The notes under the pieces were generated by a model. That model made no database searches. It was given only the letters and a program-made list of their open reading frames with translations, and was not told where the DNA came from. Made by a program: the position numbers and the translations under genes. From Hyphomicrobiales bacterium (lineage in GTDB: Bacteria; Pseudomonadota; Alphaproteobacteria; Rhizobiales; Beijerinckiaceae), in the NCBI GenBank assembly GCA_027484655.1, contig JAIXSM010000016.1, forward strand, positions 1 through 57,876: a stretch of DNA of 57,876 bases. The letters run 5' to 3'. Positions 16,869 to 25,824 of the stretch are shown here, piece by piece (within the stretch, counting starts at the first letter, position 1; each line of letters begins with the position of its first letter).

Positions 16869-17125
16869 CAATGCGAAGCAGCGTGATTGCAGCGCTACGG
16901 CAGCGAAAACGATTCCCGTACTAGAAAACATTATTCAAGAGGTCGTTTCGCAAGTCTCTCGCGACTTCGTGGATGGCTCGCGCCAGAACACGCCCCCGCT
17001 GAAATGCGATCCGATGTCATTGGCGCCAGCGCGCTGTCACACTGACTGCTGCGCGCCGGCTCGACGGAGATCGCCGCGGTCGGTAGTGTGCGCGAAACAG
17101 TCGTGAAACGCACACAGGAGGAGTC

Positions 17126-18562
17126 ATGTCCGTCGAACGCGCTATGGGGCGGATCCGGGAGGCGCTTGGGCCGCGCGGGATCGTGGAGGGTGATGCCCTT
17201 GCGCCGTTCGTGCGTGACATCCGCGGAACCTACGCGGGCTCGGCGGCGCTGCTTGCGCGGCCAGCGTCGACGGAAGAAGTCAGCGCCGTCGTGCGCATCT
17301 GCGCCGAGGATGGCGTCGCCATTGTCACCCAGGGCGGCAACACGGGCCTGTGCGGCGGCGCTGTGCCGCGCGGCCCGCAACCCTGCATCATCCTGTCGCT
17401 CGCGCGGATGAACCGCATCCTGTCGGTCGATCCGGAGCGTTACACGATCACCGCCGAGGCGGGTTGCATCCTGCAATCCATCCATGACGCCGCGGCGTCC
17501 GTGGATCGCGCGTTCGCCATGGACTGGGGCGCGCGCGGGTCCGCCACCGTGGGCGGGGGAATTTCCACCAACGCCGGCGGCATCAACGTGCTGCGCTTTG
17601 GCAACACGCGGGATCAGGTGCTGGGGCTCGAGGTGGTGCTGCCGGACGGGCGCGTCTGGGATGGGCTTCGCGCCCTGCGCAAGGATTCGTCCGGGTACGA
17701 CCTCAAGCATTTGTTCATCGGCGCCGAGGGCACCCTTGGCGTGGTGACAAAGGCCATCCTGAAGCTGCATCCGCGCCCGGCCTACGAGCAGAGCATGTGG
17801 GCCGCGATCACCGATCTCGGCCGGCTCATGGAGTTGTTCGTGCTCGCCCGCAGCGTCGCCAGCGAGGGGCTGACTGCGTTCGAACTCGTGCCCGGCTACA
17901 CCTATGAGAAGGCGCTGGCGCAATACCCCATTTTACAGCGCCCGGTGGACACGCGCGCCGAGTGGTACGCCATTGTGCGGTTCTCCGGGCAGCAGCCGGT
18001 GGCCGAGAAGTTCGAGACGTTTTTCGAGCAGGCGCTGGAGGCCGGGCTCGTCACCGATGCGACGCTGGCGCAGACCGGCGCGCAGGAGGCCAACATCTGG
18101 AACCTGCGCGACGAGATTCCCCCGCTCAAGCTCCTGAAGGGCAAGATGCTCAAGTGGGACGCCTCTGTCCCCATCGACCGCATCGTCCCCTTCCTCGAAG
18201 AGGCGCAGCGGCGCGCCCACGCCATTCGCCCGGACCTGCGGGTGATCGCCTTCGGCCACGTGGGCGACGGCAATCTGCACACGTCGATCTTCCCCGAAGG
18301 CGGGTCGCCGGGCGATCCGGAGTTCGACGCCCTGTGCAAGCGGATTGTCAGCGAGATCGACGAACTCATCTGGAGCTACGGGGGGTCGATCTGCGCCGAG
18401 CACGGGGTGGGGGTGGAAAATTTCGAGCGCCTGCCCGGGCAGAAGCCGGCGGTGGAGCTGGAAATGATGGCGCGGCTTCGCACCCTCTTCGACCCGCAGG
18501 GATTGTTCAATCCGGGCAAGGTCTTCGACCCCGCCACCCATCTCCCGCGCGCGGCCGAGTAA
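17126..18562 (+). CDS. FAD-binding oxidoreductase (D-2-hydroxyacid dehydrogenase type)
   Basis: Flavoprotein of the glycolate/D-lactate/D-2-hydroxyglutarate dehydrogenase family, 478 aa. The N-terminal PCMH-type FAD domain has VTQGGNTGLCGGAV and the pyrophosphate-binding stretch GSATVGGGISTNAGG; the C-terminal FAD-oxidase domain has AFGHVGDGNLH and SICAEHGVG, whose histidines sit at the active site. ACAGGAGGAG lies directly upstream of the ATG. It marks the return to host-like sequence after the tRNA-Arg island. Substrate is a 2-hydroxy acid by family; which one is unknown. A D-hydroxyacid dehydrogenase at 24810 may act on related compounds. Confidence 0.92.
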   Translation: MSVERAMGRIREALGPRGIVEGDALAPFVRDIRGTYAGSAALLARPASTEEVSAVVRICAEDGVAIVTQGGNTGLCGGAVPRGPQPCIILSLARMNRILSVDPERYTITAEAGCILQSIHDAAASVDRAFAMDWGARGSATVGGGISTNAGGINVLRFGNTRDQVLGLEVVLPDGRVWDGLRALRKDSSGYDLKHLFIGAEGTLGVVTKAILKLHPRPAYEQSMWAAITDLGRLMELFVLARSVASEGLTAFELVPGYTYEKALAQYPILQRPVDTRAEWYAIVRFSGQQPVAEKFETFFEQALEAGLVTDATLAQTGAQEANIWNLRDEIPPLKLLKGKMLKWDASVPIDRIVPFLEEAQRRAHAIRPDLRVIAFGHVGDGNLHTSIFPEGGSPGDPEFDALCKRIVSEIDELIWSYGGSICAEHGVGVENFERLPGQKPAVELEMMARLRTLFDPQGLFNPGKVFDPATHLPRAAE

Positions 18563-18629
18563 GCGTTTCCTTTCCCAAAAGGCAGCCCGCCCGCCAGATC
18601 CGGCGGAGCGGCGCCTTGCTGCGACCTGC

Positions 18630-18672
18630 TTGACGGGCATGGGTGCGCGCCCCATAAACAGAATGACCATTC
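18630..18672 (+). promoter_or_regulatory. Promoter and TetR-type operator for the efflux operon
   Basis: TTGACG (18630-18635) and CATAAA (18653-18658) are separated by exactly 17 bases, a good sigma-70 promoter. Directly after it lies the perfect inverted repeat GAATGACCATTC (18661-18672), 18 bases before the TetR start codon. Binding there would block transcription of the regulator and of the coupled efflux genes. Confidence 0.65.
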
Positions 18673-18690
18673 GTTTTGTTTGGGAGTCCC

Positions 18691-19320
18691 ATGCCCCGGC
18701 TGTCCGAAACCGCGCAGGAAGAACGCCGCGCCCGCATTCTTGATGCGGCGGAGCGCTGCTTCGTGCGCGCGGGGTTCCACCGCACGACGATGCAGGACAT
18801 CTGCCGGGAGGCGGGGGTTAGCCCGGGCGCCCTCTACATCTGGTTCGCGTCCAAGGAGGCGCTGATCGCCGGCATCGCTGCGCGCAACCGCGATGAGGTT
18901 CTGACGTCGTTTGCGGCGCTCGCCGCCGTGGACGATTTCGTCGCCGGGATGAGGCAGGTGCTCGCGGACTGCATTCTGAACCACCCGCCCCAGAAGGCCG
19001 TACTCTGCCTTGAGATCGGGGCCGAGGCGACGCGCAATCCCGCTGTCGCTGAAACCCTGGCGCGCTTCGACCAGACGGTGCTTCAGGCATTGACGGACAT
19101 TCTCGACAAGGCCGTGCGGGAAGGGCGGATCGCGCCGACCATGCCGACGAAGGATCTCGCCGAAGCGATGCATGTGATCGCCGACGGCCTGTTCTGGCGC
19201 CGTGCGGTTCAGAAGGATTTTGACGCCGATGCTGCGGGGCGCGTGCTGCTTGCGCTGGTCAGCGCCGCCCTTGGACCAACCCTGCCCCACGGCCATTCGC
19301 TGACGGAGCGACTGCAATGA
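18691..19320 (+). CDS. TetR/AcrR-family transcriptional regulator
   Basis: Repressor of the TetR family, 209 aa. The N-terminal helix-turn-helix is typical: ARILDAAERCFVRAGFHRTT, MQDICREAGVSPGALYIWF and SKEALIAGI. The C-terminal ligand pocket is variable. The start at 18691 (MPRLSETAQ) follows GGGAG. Its stop codon overlaps the start of the membrane-fusion gene in ATGA, so regulator, fusion protein and pump are translationally coupled. It most likely senses a pump substrate and represses its own operon through the palindrome at 18661. Confidence 0.92.
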   Translation: MPRLSETAQEERRARILDAAERCFVRAGFHRTTMQDICREAGVSPGALYIWFASKEALIAGIAARNRDEVLTSFAALAAVDDFVAGMRQVLADCILNHPPQKAVLCLEIGAEATRNPAVAETLARFDQTVLQALTDILDKAVREGRIAPTMPTKDLAEAMHVIADGLFWRRAVQKDFDADAAGRVLLALVSAALGPTLPHGHSLTERLQ

Positions 19321-20519
19321 AGACAACAACAGCAATGTTCGCAGCGCTCGCGCTGGTGGCTGGAGCGGCCGGCGTGGCCGGCTGGAAAAGCATGCAGGGG
19401 CCGACGGCGCAGGCTGCGGTGACGCGCGCCGAGCCGCCCGCGCCGGCGGTGAGCGTGGCCTCCGCCCGCATGGCTGAAGTCATCGAGACGGTGACCGTGA
19501 CGGGCACGCTCGTGTCGAGAGGCGAGATCCTCGCCGGGCCCGAGATTGAGGGGTTGCGCATCGTCGAGATTCTCGTGGACGAGGGCGACAAGGTCGCCCG
19601 GGGCGCCGTTCTGGCGCGCCTGTCGCGGGAGACGCTCGACGCGCAGCTGGCGCAGTCGGATGCGGGTCTGGCGCGCGCAGACGCGTCCATCGCCCAGGCG
19701 CGCAGCCAGATTGCGCAGGCTGAAGCCAACGCGAAGCTTGCCGGCGCCGATCTTGAACGCGCGCAGGCTCTGCTGCGCACCGGTTCCTCGACCCAGGCCG
19801 TGGTTGAGCAGCGGCAGGCCGCCGAGCGCGCCGCCAGCGCACAATTGCAGGCCGCCCGTGACGCGCTGCGCGCCGCAGAGGCGGAGCGCAAGAGCGTCGA
19901 GGCGCAGCGCCGGGAATTGCAGGTGCGCATCGCCCGCACCGAGGTTCGCACGCCCGCGGCCGGCGTCGTGGCGCGACGCAACGCCAAGCTTGGCGCGGTC
20001 GCCAGCGCGGTCGGTGAGCCGCTGTTCCGCATCATCGAGAATGGCGAGATCGAACTGGAGGCGGAGGCGCCAGAGTCGCGACTCGGGGCGCTCAAGGCTG
20101 GCCAGAGAGCGGTTGTCACCCTCGTGGACGGGTCCAGGATCAACGGCGACGTGCGTCTTGTGTCGCCTGAAATCGACCGCGCCACGCGCCTTGGCCGGGT
20201 CCGGGTGACGCTGCCCGCCAGCGCGGTTGCGCGCGTGGGCGCGTTCGCCCGCGCCGAAATCGAGGTGCGTCGCGACGTCTCCATCACCGCGCCCGCGAGC
20301 GCGCTCATCTACGGCCCGGATGGCCCCACCGTCCTCGTCGCGCACGGAGGGCAGGTTCACGCCCGCAAGGTGTCGCTGGGCCTCGTGGATGGCGCCCGCG
20401 CCGAGTTGCGCGGGGGCGTGCAGGAGGGTGAGGACATCGTGGTTCGCGCGGGCGCGTTCCTGCGCAACGGCGACGCCGTGCGGCCTGTGCCGGCGGCCAC
20501 GGCGGAGCGCAGCCGATGA
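19317..20519 (+). CDS. RND efflux periplasmic adaptor (membrane fusion protein)
   Basis: HlyD/AcrA-type adaptor, 400 aa. It begins with an N-terminal hydrophobic segment (MFAALALVAGAAGVAGW) that anchors or exports it. A lipoyl-like half motif, VDEGDKVARGAVLARL, is followed by an Ala/Gln/Arg-rich coiled-coil hairpin of about 100 residues and the second lipoyl half EVRTPAAGVVARRN. The beta-barrel and membrane-proximal domains follow. It overlaps the TetR gene and the pump gene by four bases each. No outer-membrane channel (TolC) gene is adjacent, so a genomic TolC elsewhere is presumably shared. Confidence 0.93.
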   Translation: MKTTTAMFAALALVAGAAGVAGWKSMQGPTAQAAVTRAEPPAPAVSVASARMAEVIETVTVTGTLVSRGEILAGPEIEGLRIVEILVDEGDKVARGAVLARLSRETLDAQLAQSDAGLARADASIAQARSQIAQAEANAKLAGADLERAQALLRTGSSTQAVVEQRQAAERAASAQLQAARDALRAAEAERKSVEAQRRELQVRIARTEVRTPAAGVVARRNAKLGAVASAVGEPLFRIIENGEIELEAEAPESRLGALKAGQRAVVTLVDGSRINGDVRLVSPEIDRATRLGRVRVTLPASAVARVGAFARAEIEVRRDVSITAPASALIYGPDGPTVLVAHGGQVHARKVSLGLVDGARAELRGGVQEGEDIVVRAGAFLRNGDAVRPVPAATAERSR

Positions 20520-23500
20520 ACTGGAACATCTCGGCGTGGGCGATCCGGAATCCGATTCCGTCGATCCTCCTGTTCGTGATCCTGATGGCGCTCGGGCTGT
20601 TCTCGTTCTCGCGCCTGCCGATCACGCGTTTTCCCAACGTCGACATTCCAATCATCACGATCAACATCACCCAATCGGGCGCCGCGCCGTCCGAGCTTGA
20701 GACGCAGGTCACCAAGCGCGTGGAGGATGCGGTCGCGGGCGTGAGCGGCGTGAAGAAGATCATGTCGTCCATCTCGGACGGGCTCTCGACGACATCCATC
20801 GAGTTTCGTCTTGAGGTGAACTCCGACCGCGCGCTCAACGATGTAAAGGACGCGGTGGCGAAGATCCGCGCCGAGCTTCCGCGCAGCATTGACGAGCCGA
20901 TCATCCAGCGCCTCGACATCGCCGGGTTGCCTATTCTCACCTACGCGGTGAGCGCGCCCAACATGTCGCTGGAGCAATTGTCCTGGTTTGTGGACGACGT
21001 GGCGGCGCGAGGTCTGCAGGGCGTGCGCGGGGTTGGGCAGGTGCAGCGCATCGGCGGCGTGGATCGTGAAATCCGCGTCTCCATTGACCCCGACAGGCTG
21101 CTGTCGCTTGGCGTGACGGCAGGCGAGGTCAGCCGCCAGTTGCGCGCCACCAACGTGGATATCGGCGGTGGTCGTGGAGAGGTCGCCGGGCTCGAACAGT
21201 CCATTCGCACGCTCGCCGGCGCGCGCACGGTCCAGGACATTGCCGACACCACCTTGTCGATCTCGGGCGGACGGCGCATTCGCCTCGCGGATGTGGCGAC
21301 CGTCACGGACGGAGCCGCAGATCAGCGACGTTTCGCGCGCCTCGACGGCCGCCCCGTCGTTGCGTTCGCCATCGTCCGCGCGAAAGGCGCGAGCGACGCC
21401 ACCGTCGCGCAGCTCGTGTCGAAGAAGGTCGAAGAGATCAGGGGGCGCCACCCGGGCGTCTCCGTGGACCTGATCGACAACGCGGTGGATTACACCGTCG
21501 GCAACTACAAGTCCGCGATGATGACGCTGCTTGAGGGCGCGCTGTTGTCGATCATCGTGGTGCTTGTCTTCCTGCGGGACTGGCGCGCCACCGCCATCAC
21601 CGCGCTGGCGTTGCCGCTATCGATCATCCCAACCTTCTTCGCCCTCGACGCCATGGGCTTCTCGCTCAATCTCGTGAGCCTGCTCGCCATCACGCTGGCC
21701 ACGGGCATTCTCGTCGATGACGCCATTGTCGAGATCGAGAACATTGTGCGGCACATGCACATGGGGAAATCGGCGTGGCGCGCCTCGCTGGAGGCGGCCG
21801 ACGAAATCGGTCTCGCGGTGATCGCGATCACCATGACCATCGTCGCGGTGTTTGCGCCGGTCAGCTTCATGGGCGGCATCGCCGGCCAGTACTTCAAGCA
21901 GTTCGGACTGACCGTCGCGGTCGCCGTCGTCTTCTCGCTGCTGGTGGCGCGCCTTATCACGCCGCTGCTTGCGGCTTACTTTCTCAAGGCCCACCCCATC
22001 CATGAGAAGCCGGAAGGCTTCATCATGCGCAATTATACGCGCTTCGTGGACTGGTCCGTGCGCCATCGCTGGCTCACGATTGCGGCGGGCGGGTTGATCT
22101 TCTTCGGCTCGATCCAGGCGACGAAGCTTTTGCCTGCAGGCTTCCTGCCGGCCGAAGACGTGGCCCGCCTCGTCATGGCCGTGGAGTTGCCGCCGGGTTC
22201 GCGCGTGGAGGACACCATGCGCGTGACCGACGACATCGCCCGGCGCCTTCGGGAGAAGCCGGAGGTGAAGAGCGTCTTCGTGGACGGCGGGCGTGTCGGG
22301 CTGGGGGCTGCGGAGGTGCGCAAGGCCTCGCTCGTCATCAATCTCGTCCACAAGAGCAAGCGCGAACGCACCCAGAGTCAGGTCCGCGCCGACATCGGCG
22401 TAGTCCTTGCCGCCGTGCCGGACGTGCGCACGTGGTTCCTCGACGAGAACGGCCAGCGTCAGGTGAACATCGGGGTAGCCGGCGCGGATCCCGCCGCCAT
22501 CGAGCGCGTGGCGGCCGAGCTGTCCAGCCAGATGAAGCGCGTGCCCTTGCTCGCCAACGTCACCACCACTGCGGCTCTGGACCGGCCGGAGATTCGCCTT
22601 CGCCCGCACACGGAGCGGGCGGCGGAGCTGGGCGTGTCCACGGACGCCATGGCGGAGGCGATCCGCATCGCGACGCTGGGCGACATCGACGCTAACCTCG
22701 CCAAGTTCAACGCCGGCGACAGGCTGGTGCCGATCCGCGTCTCCCTTGACCGGTCGGCGCGCGCGGACGTCGATACCCTCAGCAACCTGCGCGTGGCGAC
22801 CGCGAAAGGCGGCTCCGTGCCCCTCTCAGCGGTCGCTGACATCGAGTTCGCGCAGGGCCCCGCGAGCATCTCGCGGACGGACCGGCAACGCCGCGTCGCG
22901 CTGGAAGCCGATCTCGCTGGAACCGACGCGCTGGGCGAGGCGCTTGAGGCGATTTACGCGCTGCCTGCCGCGAAGAACCTCCCGCCCGGGGTGACGCTCG
23001 CCGAAAGTGGCGATGCGGAAGTCATGGGCGAGGTGTTTCAGGGCTTCGCGCAGGCCATGGGCGCTGGCCTGATGATGGTGCTCGCCGTGCTCATCCTGCT
23101 GTTCCGCAGCGTGCTCCAGCCGATCACGATCCTGCTGTCGCTGCCGCTGTCCATCGGCGGCGTGATCGGCGCCCTGCTCATCATGCAATACGCCATCTCC
23201 ATGCCCGTGGTGATCGGCATCCTCATGCTGATGGGCGTTGTCACGAAGAACGCGATCATGCTGGTGGACTTTGCGGTGGAGCGCATGGCCCACGGCATGG
23301 AGCGTACCCAGGCGCTCGTGGACGCTGGCCGCAAGCGTGCGCGCCCCATCGTGATGACCACCATCGCCATGGGCGCTGGCATGGTCCCATCCGCCATGGG
23401 CATCGGCGACGGCGGCGAGTTCCGCTCGCCCATGGCGGTGGGCGTGATCGGCGGGCTGATCGCCTCCACCATCCTGTCGCTGATCTTCGTTCCGGCGATG

Positions 23501-23617
23501 TTCACCATCATGGATGACCTGGGCCGGCTTGCGTGGCGCGGCTTCTCGCGGCTTGTGGGCCCGCGCGACGAGGACGTGGCGCCGCAGGCGACTGTTGCGA
23601 AGGGCGCGGCGGAATGA
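20516..23617 (+). CDS. RND-family multidrug efflux permease (AcrB type)
   Basis: Inner-membrane proton-driven pump, 1033 aa, full length for the hydrophobe/amphiphile efflux branch. The N-terminus NISAWAIRNPIPS and the porter motif SGAAPSELETQVTKRVEDAV are typical. The proton-relay aspartates are present in TM4, GILVDDAIVEIENI (near residues 402-403), and TM10 keeps the lysine in MGVVTKNAIMLVDF. Two repeats of six TM helices with large periplasmic loops are visible. It pairs with the adaptor upstream and its end is coupled by ATGA to an acetyltransferase. Drug range cannot be told from sequence. Confidence 0.95.
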   Translation: MNWNISAWAIRNPIPSILLFVILMALGLFSFSRLPITRFPNVDIPIITINITQSGAAPSELETQVTKRVEDAVAGVSGVKKIMSSISDGLSTTSIEFRLEVNSDRALNDVKDAVAKIRAELPRSIDEPIIQRLDIAGLPILTYAVSAPNMSLEQLSWFVDDVAARGLQGVRGVGQVQRIGGVDREIRVSIDPDRLLSLGVTAGEVSRQLRATNVDIGGGRGEVAGLEQSIRTLAGARTVQDIADTTLSISGGRRIRLADVATVTDGAADQRRFARLDGRPVVAFAIVRAKGASDATVAQLVSKKVEEIRGRHPGVSVDLIDNAVDYTVGNYKSAMMTLLEGALLSIIVVLVFLRDWRATAITALALPLSIIPTFFALDAMGFSLNLVSLLAITLATGILVDDAIVEIENIVRHMHMGKSAWRASLEAADEIGLAVIAITMTIVAVFAPVSFMGGIAGQYFKQFGLTVAVAVVFSLLVARLITPLLAAYFLKAHPIHEKPEGFIMRNYTRFVDWSVRHRWLTIAAGGLIFFGSIQATKLLPAGFLPAEDVARLVMAVELPPGSRVEDTMRVTDDIARRLREKPEVKSVFVDGGRVGLGAAEVRKASLVINLVHKSKRERTQSQVRADIGVVLAAVPDVRTWFLDENGQRQVNIGVAGADPAAIERVAAELSSQMKRVPLLANVTTTAALDRPEIRLRPHTERAAELGVSTDAMAEAIRIATLGDIDANLAKFNAGDRLVPIRVSLDRSARADVDTLSNLRVATAKGGSVPLSAVADIEFAQGPASISRTDRQRRVALEADLAGTDALGEALEAIYALPAAKNLPPGVTLAESGDAEVMGEVFQGFAQAMGAGLMMVLAVLILLFRSVLQPITILLSLPLSIGGVIGALLIMQYAISMPVVIGILMLMGVVTKNAIMLVDFAVERMAHGMERTQALVDAGRKRARPIVMTTIAMGAGMVPSAMGIGDGGEFRSPMAVGVIGGLIASTILSLIFVPAMFTIMDDLGRLAWRGFSRLVGPRDEDVAPQATVAKGAAE

Positions 23618-24294
23618 GCGCGAGCCCATCGTCTTTGTCCGCGCTCGCGCCGCCCGTGCTCGAAGGCGTCCGTCTGCGGCTGGAGGGGCTGTCGCAGGCC
23701 CATGCGCCTGCCGTCATCGCGTTGGCGGACGAGGCCGATTGCGCAGAGCGCACCGCGTTCATGATCGAGCCGCCGCCGGCGGATGCGGCGCAGCGGCCTG
23801 TCTGGATCGCGCGTAAGCTGGCGTGGCCCGGTCGCGTCTACTACGCCTGCGTGGATTCGGCGTCCGGGCGTCCGCAAGGCTTCCTCAGCTTCATGCGGGA
23901 TGAGAGCGCCCATCGCAGCGTCGAGATCGGCGACGTGCTCTTTGGCTCGGCCATGCGCGGCGCTGCGGGCGCTGAAGCTGTGTATCTTCTGCTGCGTTTC
24001 GCCTTCGAGGAGGCGGGCTACCGGCGCGTGGAATGGAAGTGCGATACGCGCAACGTCGCGTCCGCCCGGGCCGCTGTCAGGTTTGGCTTTACCTACGAGG
24101 GCTTGTTTCGCCAGCACATGCTGATCCGCGGCGAAAACCGCGATACGGCGTGGTACGCGATGCTCGACGGCGAGTGGCCGGCGCGGCGCGCGGCGTTCGA
24201 GCGCTGGCTTGCGCCCGACAATTTCGATGGCGCCGGCCGCCAGAGGATCGCCCTGCGCGACCTGATGCCGGCAGGCGAAGCGCCGCCTGCCTAG
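23614..24294 (+). CDS. GNAT-family acetyltransferase (RimJ/RimL-like)
   Basis: Acetyl-CoA-dependent N-acetyltransferase, 226 aa. It resembles the RimJ/RimL-like branch: VRLRLEGLSQAHAP at the start, EIGDVLFG before the cofactor site, and EAVYLLLRFAFEEAGYRRVE followed by NVASARAAVRFGFTYEG, the last motif being strongly diagnostic. The start ATG at 23614 overlaps the pump stop codon (ATGA), so it is translated with the efflux operon. It may modify a small molecule also exported by the pump, but that link is inferred. Its stop codon overlaps the stop of the convergent gene at 24291. Confidence 0.9.
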   Translation: MSASPSSLSALAPPVLEGVRLRLEGLSQAHAPAVIALADEADCAERTAFMIEPPPADAAQRPVWIARKLAWPGRVYYACVDSASGRPQGFLSFMRDESAHRSVEIGDVLFGSAMRGAAGAEAVYLLLRFAFEEAGYRRVEWKCDTRNVASARAAVRFGFTYEGLFRQHMLIRGENRDTAWYAMLDGEWPARRAAFERWLAPDNFDGAGRQRIALRDLMPAGEAPPA

Positions 24295-24782
24295 ATCCGG
24301 CGCAGGCCCAGCGGCTTCGCCTTGTCGTCGATCCTGTACCACTCGCCCTTGGCGTTCCTCTGGAACTGGATCTTGTGGCCCTTGCGCGCCTGCAGCGAGA
24401 TGTGACCGGCGCGGTCAATGGACCAGGCCACCGGATCGAAAACGACGATCCCGTTGTCGCGACAGGCGGGCGCCAGTTGCGCGCGGAAATAACCGTTCCC
24501 GCGCCCGGCGTCCTGCAGGGTCACCATGCACAGGGTGTCTTTTCCGTCGTCGCGCAACACCGCGTAACGGCCGGCCACCTCGGCAATGCGCGGGCCAGCT
24601 GGCGCGGGCTCCTGACGGCGCTGCGCCCTCGGCTGCTCGGCTTGCCCAACCGCTGTTCGCCCGGCGTTATCCTGCGCGCGCGCGTCGGGCGTCAGAAACG
24701 CAACGCCCATCGCCAGCGCACAAAACGCAGCCAGGCGATAAACCGTGCGCACCAGGGCCGGTTTGCGATCGGCCAGCTTCAT
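24291..24782 (-). CDS. AprI/Inh-like secreted protein
   Basis: A 163-aa exported protein: signal peptide to about TPDARAQ, an Arg/Gln/Pro-rich linker, then a beta-rich domain with IAEVAGRYAVLRDD, one pair of cysteines (TLCMVTL, PACRDNG) and WSIDRAGHISLQ. This layout fits the AprI/Inh fold (periplasmic inhibitors of serralysin-type metalloproteases), which is common in Rhizobiales as isolated genes. No protease gene is adjacent, so the role is uncertain. Overlaps the acetyltransferase stop codon tail to tail. Confidence 0.6.
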   Translation of the reverse strand: MKLADRKPALVRTVYRLAAFCALAMGVAFLTPDARAQDNAGRTAVGQAEQPRAQRRQEPAPAGPRIAEVAGRYAVLRDDGKDTLCMVTLQDAGRGNGYFRAQLAPACRDNGIVVFDPVAWSIDRAGHISLQARKGHKIQFQRNAKGEWYRIDDKAKPLGLRRI

Positions 24783-24809
24783 GTCGGCATCCCCCTATTC
24801 GGCAGGTAT

Positions 24810-25817
24810 CTATTGTGCCTGCTTTGGCGGCAATTTCCAAGGCGTCTCAGCGACGGGAGTCAAGATCTCGCGTCCGTCAGCCCATGCGAACAGGTTGTCG
24901 ATCACCAGTTGGCACATGGCGTCCCGCGTCGGCTGCGATGCCGAGCCGACATGGGGCAGCAGCACCACGTGCTCCATGGCGATGAGCTCTTCCGGCACGT
25001 TCGGCTCGTCGGCGAACACGTCGAGCCCAGCGGTGAGAATCCGCCGTTCGCGCAACGCTGTAACCAGGGCCTTCTCGTCCACGGTCGAGCCCCGGGCGAT
25101 GTTGATGAAAACACCGTCCGGACCCAGCGCGTCGAGAACCTGCGCATCGACTATGTGCCGCGTCTGGGCGCCGCCCGGCGTGGCGACAACGAGGATGTCG
25201 CAATCAGCGGCCAGCGCAACCGGGCTGTCCCGCCATTCGTAGGGCGCAGCCGGGTCGGGCTTGCGATTGTGATAGATGACGCGCACGCCGAACGCTTCCG
25301 CGCGCCGGGCGATGGCCTTGCCGATTCGTCCCAGCCCCAGGATGCCGATGGTGCGTCCGCGCAGGGAGGCGGAGGCGGGGAACTGCCCGGTCCGCCAGTG
25401 GCCCGCGCGCAACCAGCGCTCGGCCCGCGAGAGCTGGCGCACCGCGTTGAGGATCAGCCCGAAGGCGGTGTCCGCCGTCTCTTCCGTGAGCACGTCCGGC
25501 GTATTCGTCACGATGACGCCCCGCGCGCAGGCGGCCTGCGCGTCGATGTTGTCGTACCCCACGCCGAGGTTCGCGACGATCTCGAGTTGGGGCAGGCGGG
25601 CCATGAGGGCGCCGTCCACCGGCGCCTTCACGTCTTCGGTGAGCACCGGCACGCCGGTGGCGATGGCGCGCACGCGCGCGCCGACCTGCGTGAGCAGGGC
25701 GTCCTGGTCCGCCGCCGCATACAGCCGGTGGATCCGGAAGCGCCCCTCCAGCGCCTCCTGGATCAGCCGCGGCAGCGGGGCGGGCATCAGCAGGTCAATG
25801 GGCTCGATGTTCGCCAC
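24810..25817 (-). CDS. D-isomer-specific 2-hydroxyacid dehydrogenase
   Basis: NAD(P)-dependent D-2-hydroxyacid dehydrogenase, 335 aa, of the glyoxylate/hydroxypyruvate reductase kind. The cofactor fold shows GILGLGRIGKAIARR; catalytic Arg is in NIARGSTVDE, Glu in FADEPNVP and His in LLPHVGSAS. The N-terminal half of the catalytic domain reads VANLGVGYDNID. It is only 7 bp downstream of the Bug receptor (25825-26823) and is surely in the same transcript. The pair suggests import of a hydroxy- or keto-acid followed by its reduction or oxidation. Confidence 0.93.
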   Translation of the reverse strand: MANIEPIDLLMPAPLPRLIQEALEGRFRIHRLYAAADQDALLTQVGARVRAIATGVPVLTEDVKAPVDGALMARLPQLEIVANLGVGYDNIDAQAACARGVIVTNTPDVLTEETADTAFGLILNAVRQLSRAERWLRAGHWRTGQFPASASLRGRTIGILGLGRIGKAIARRAEAFGVRVIYHNRKPDPAAPYEWRDSPVALAADCDILVVATPGGAQTRHIVDAQVLDALGPDGVFINIARGSTVDEKALVTALRERRILTAGLDVFADEPNVPEELIAMEHVVLLPHVGSASQPTRDAMCQLVIDNLFAWADGREILTPVAETPWKLPPKQAQ

Positions 25818-25824
25818 GCTCGCC

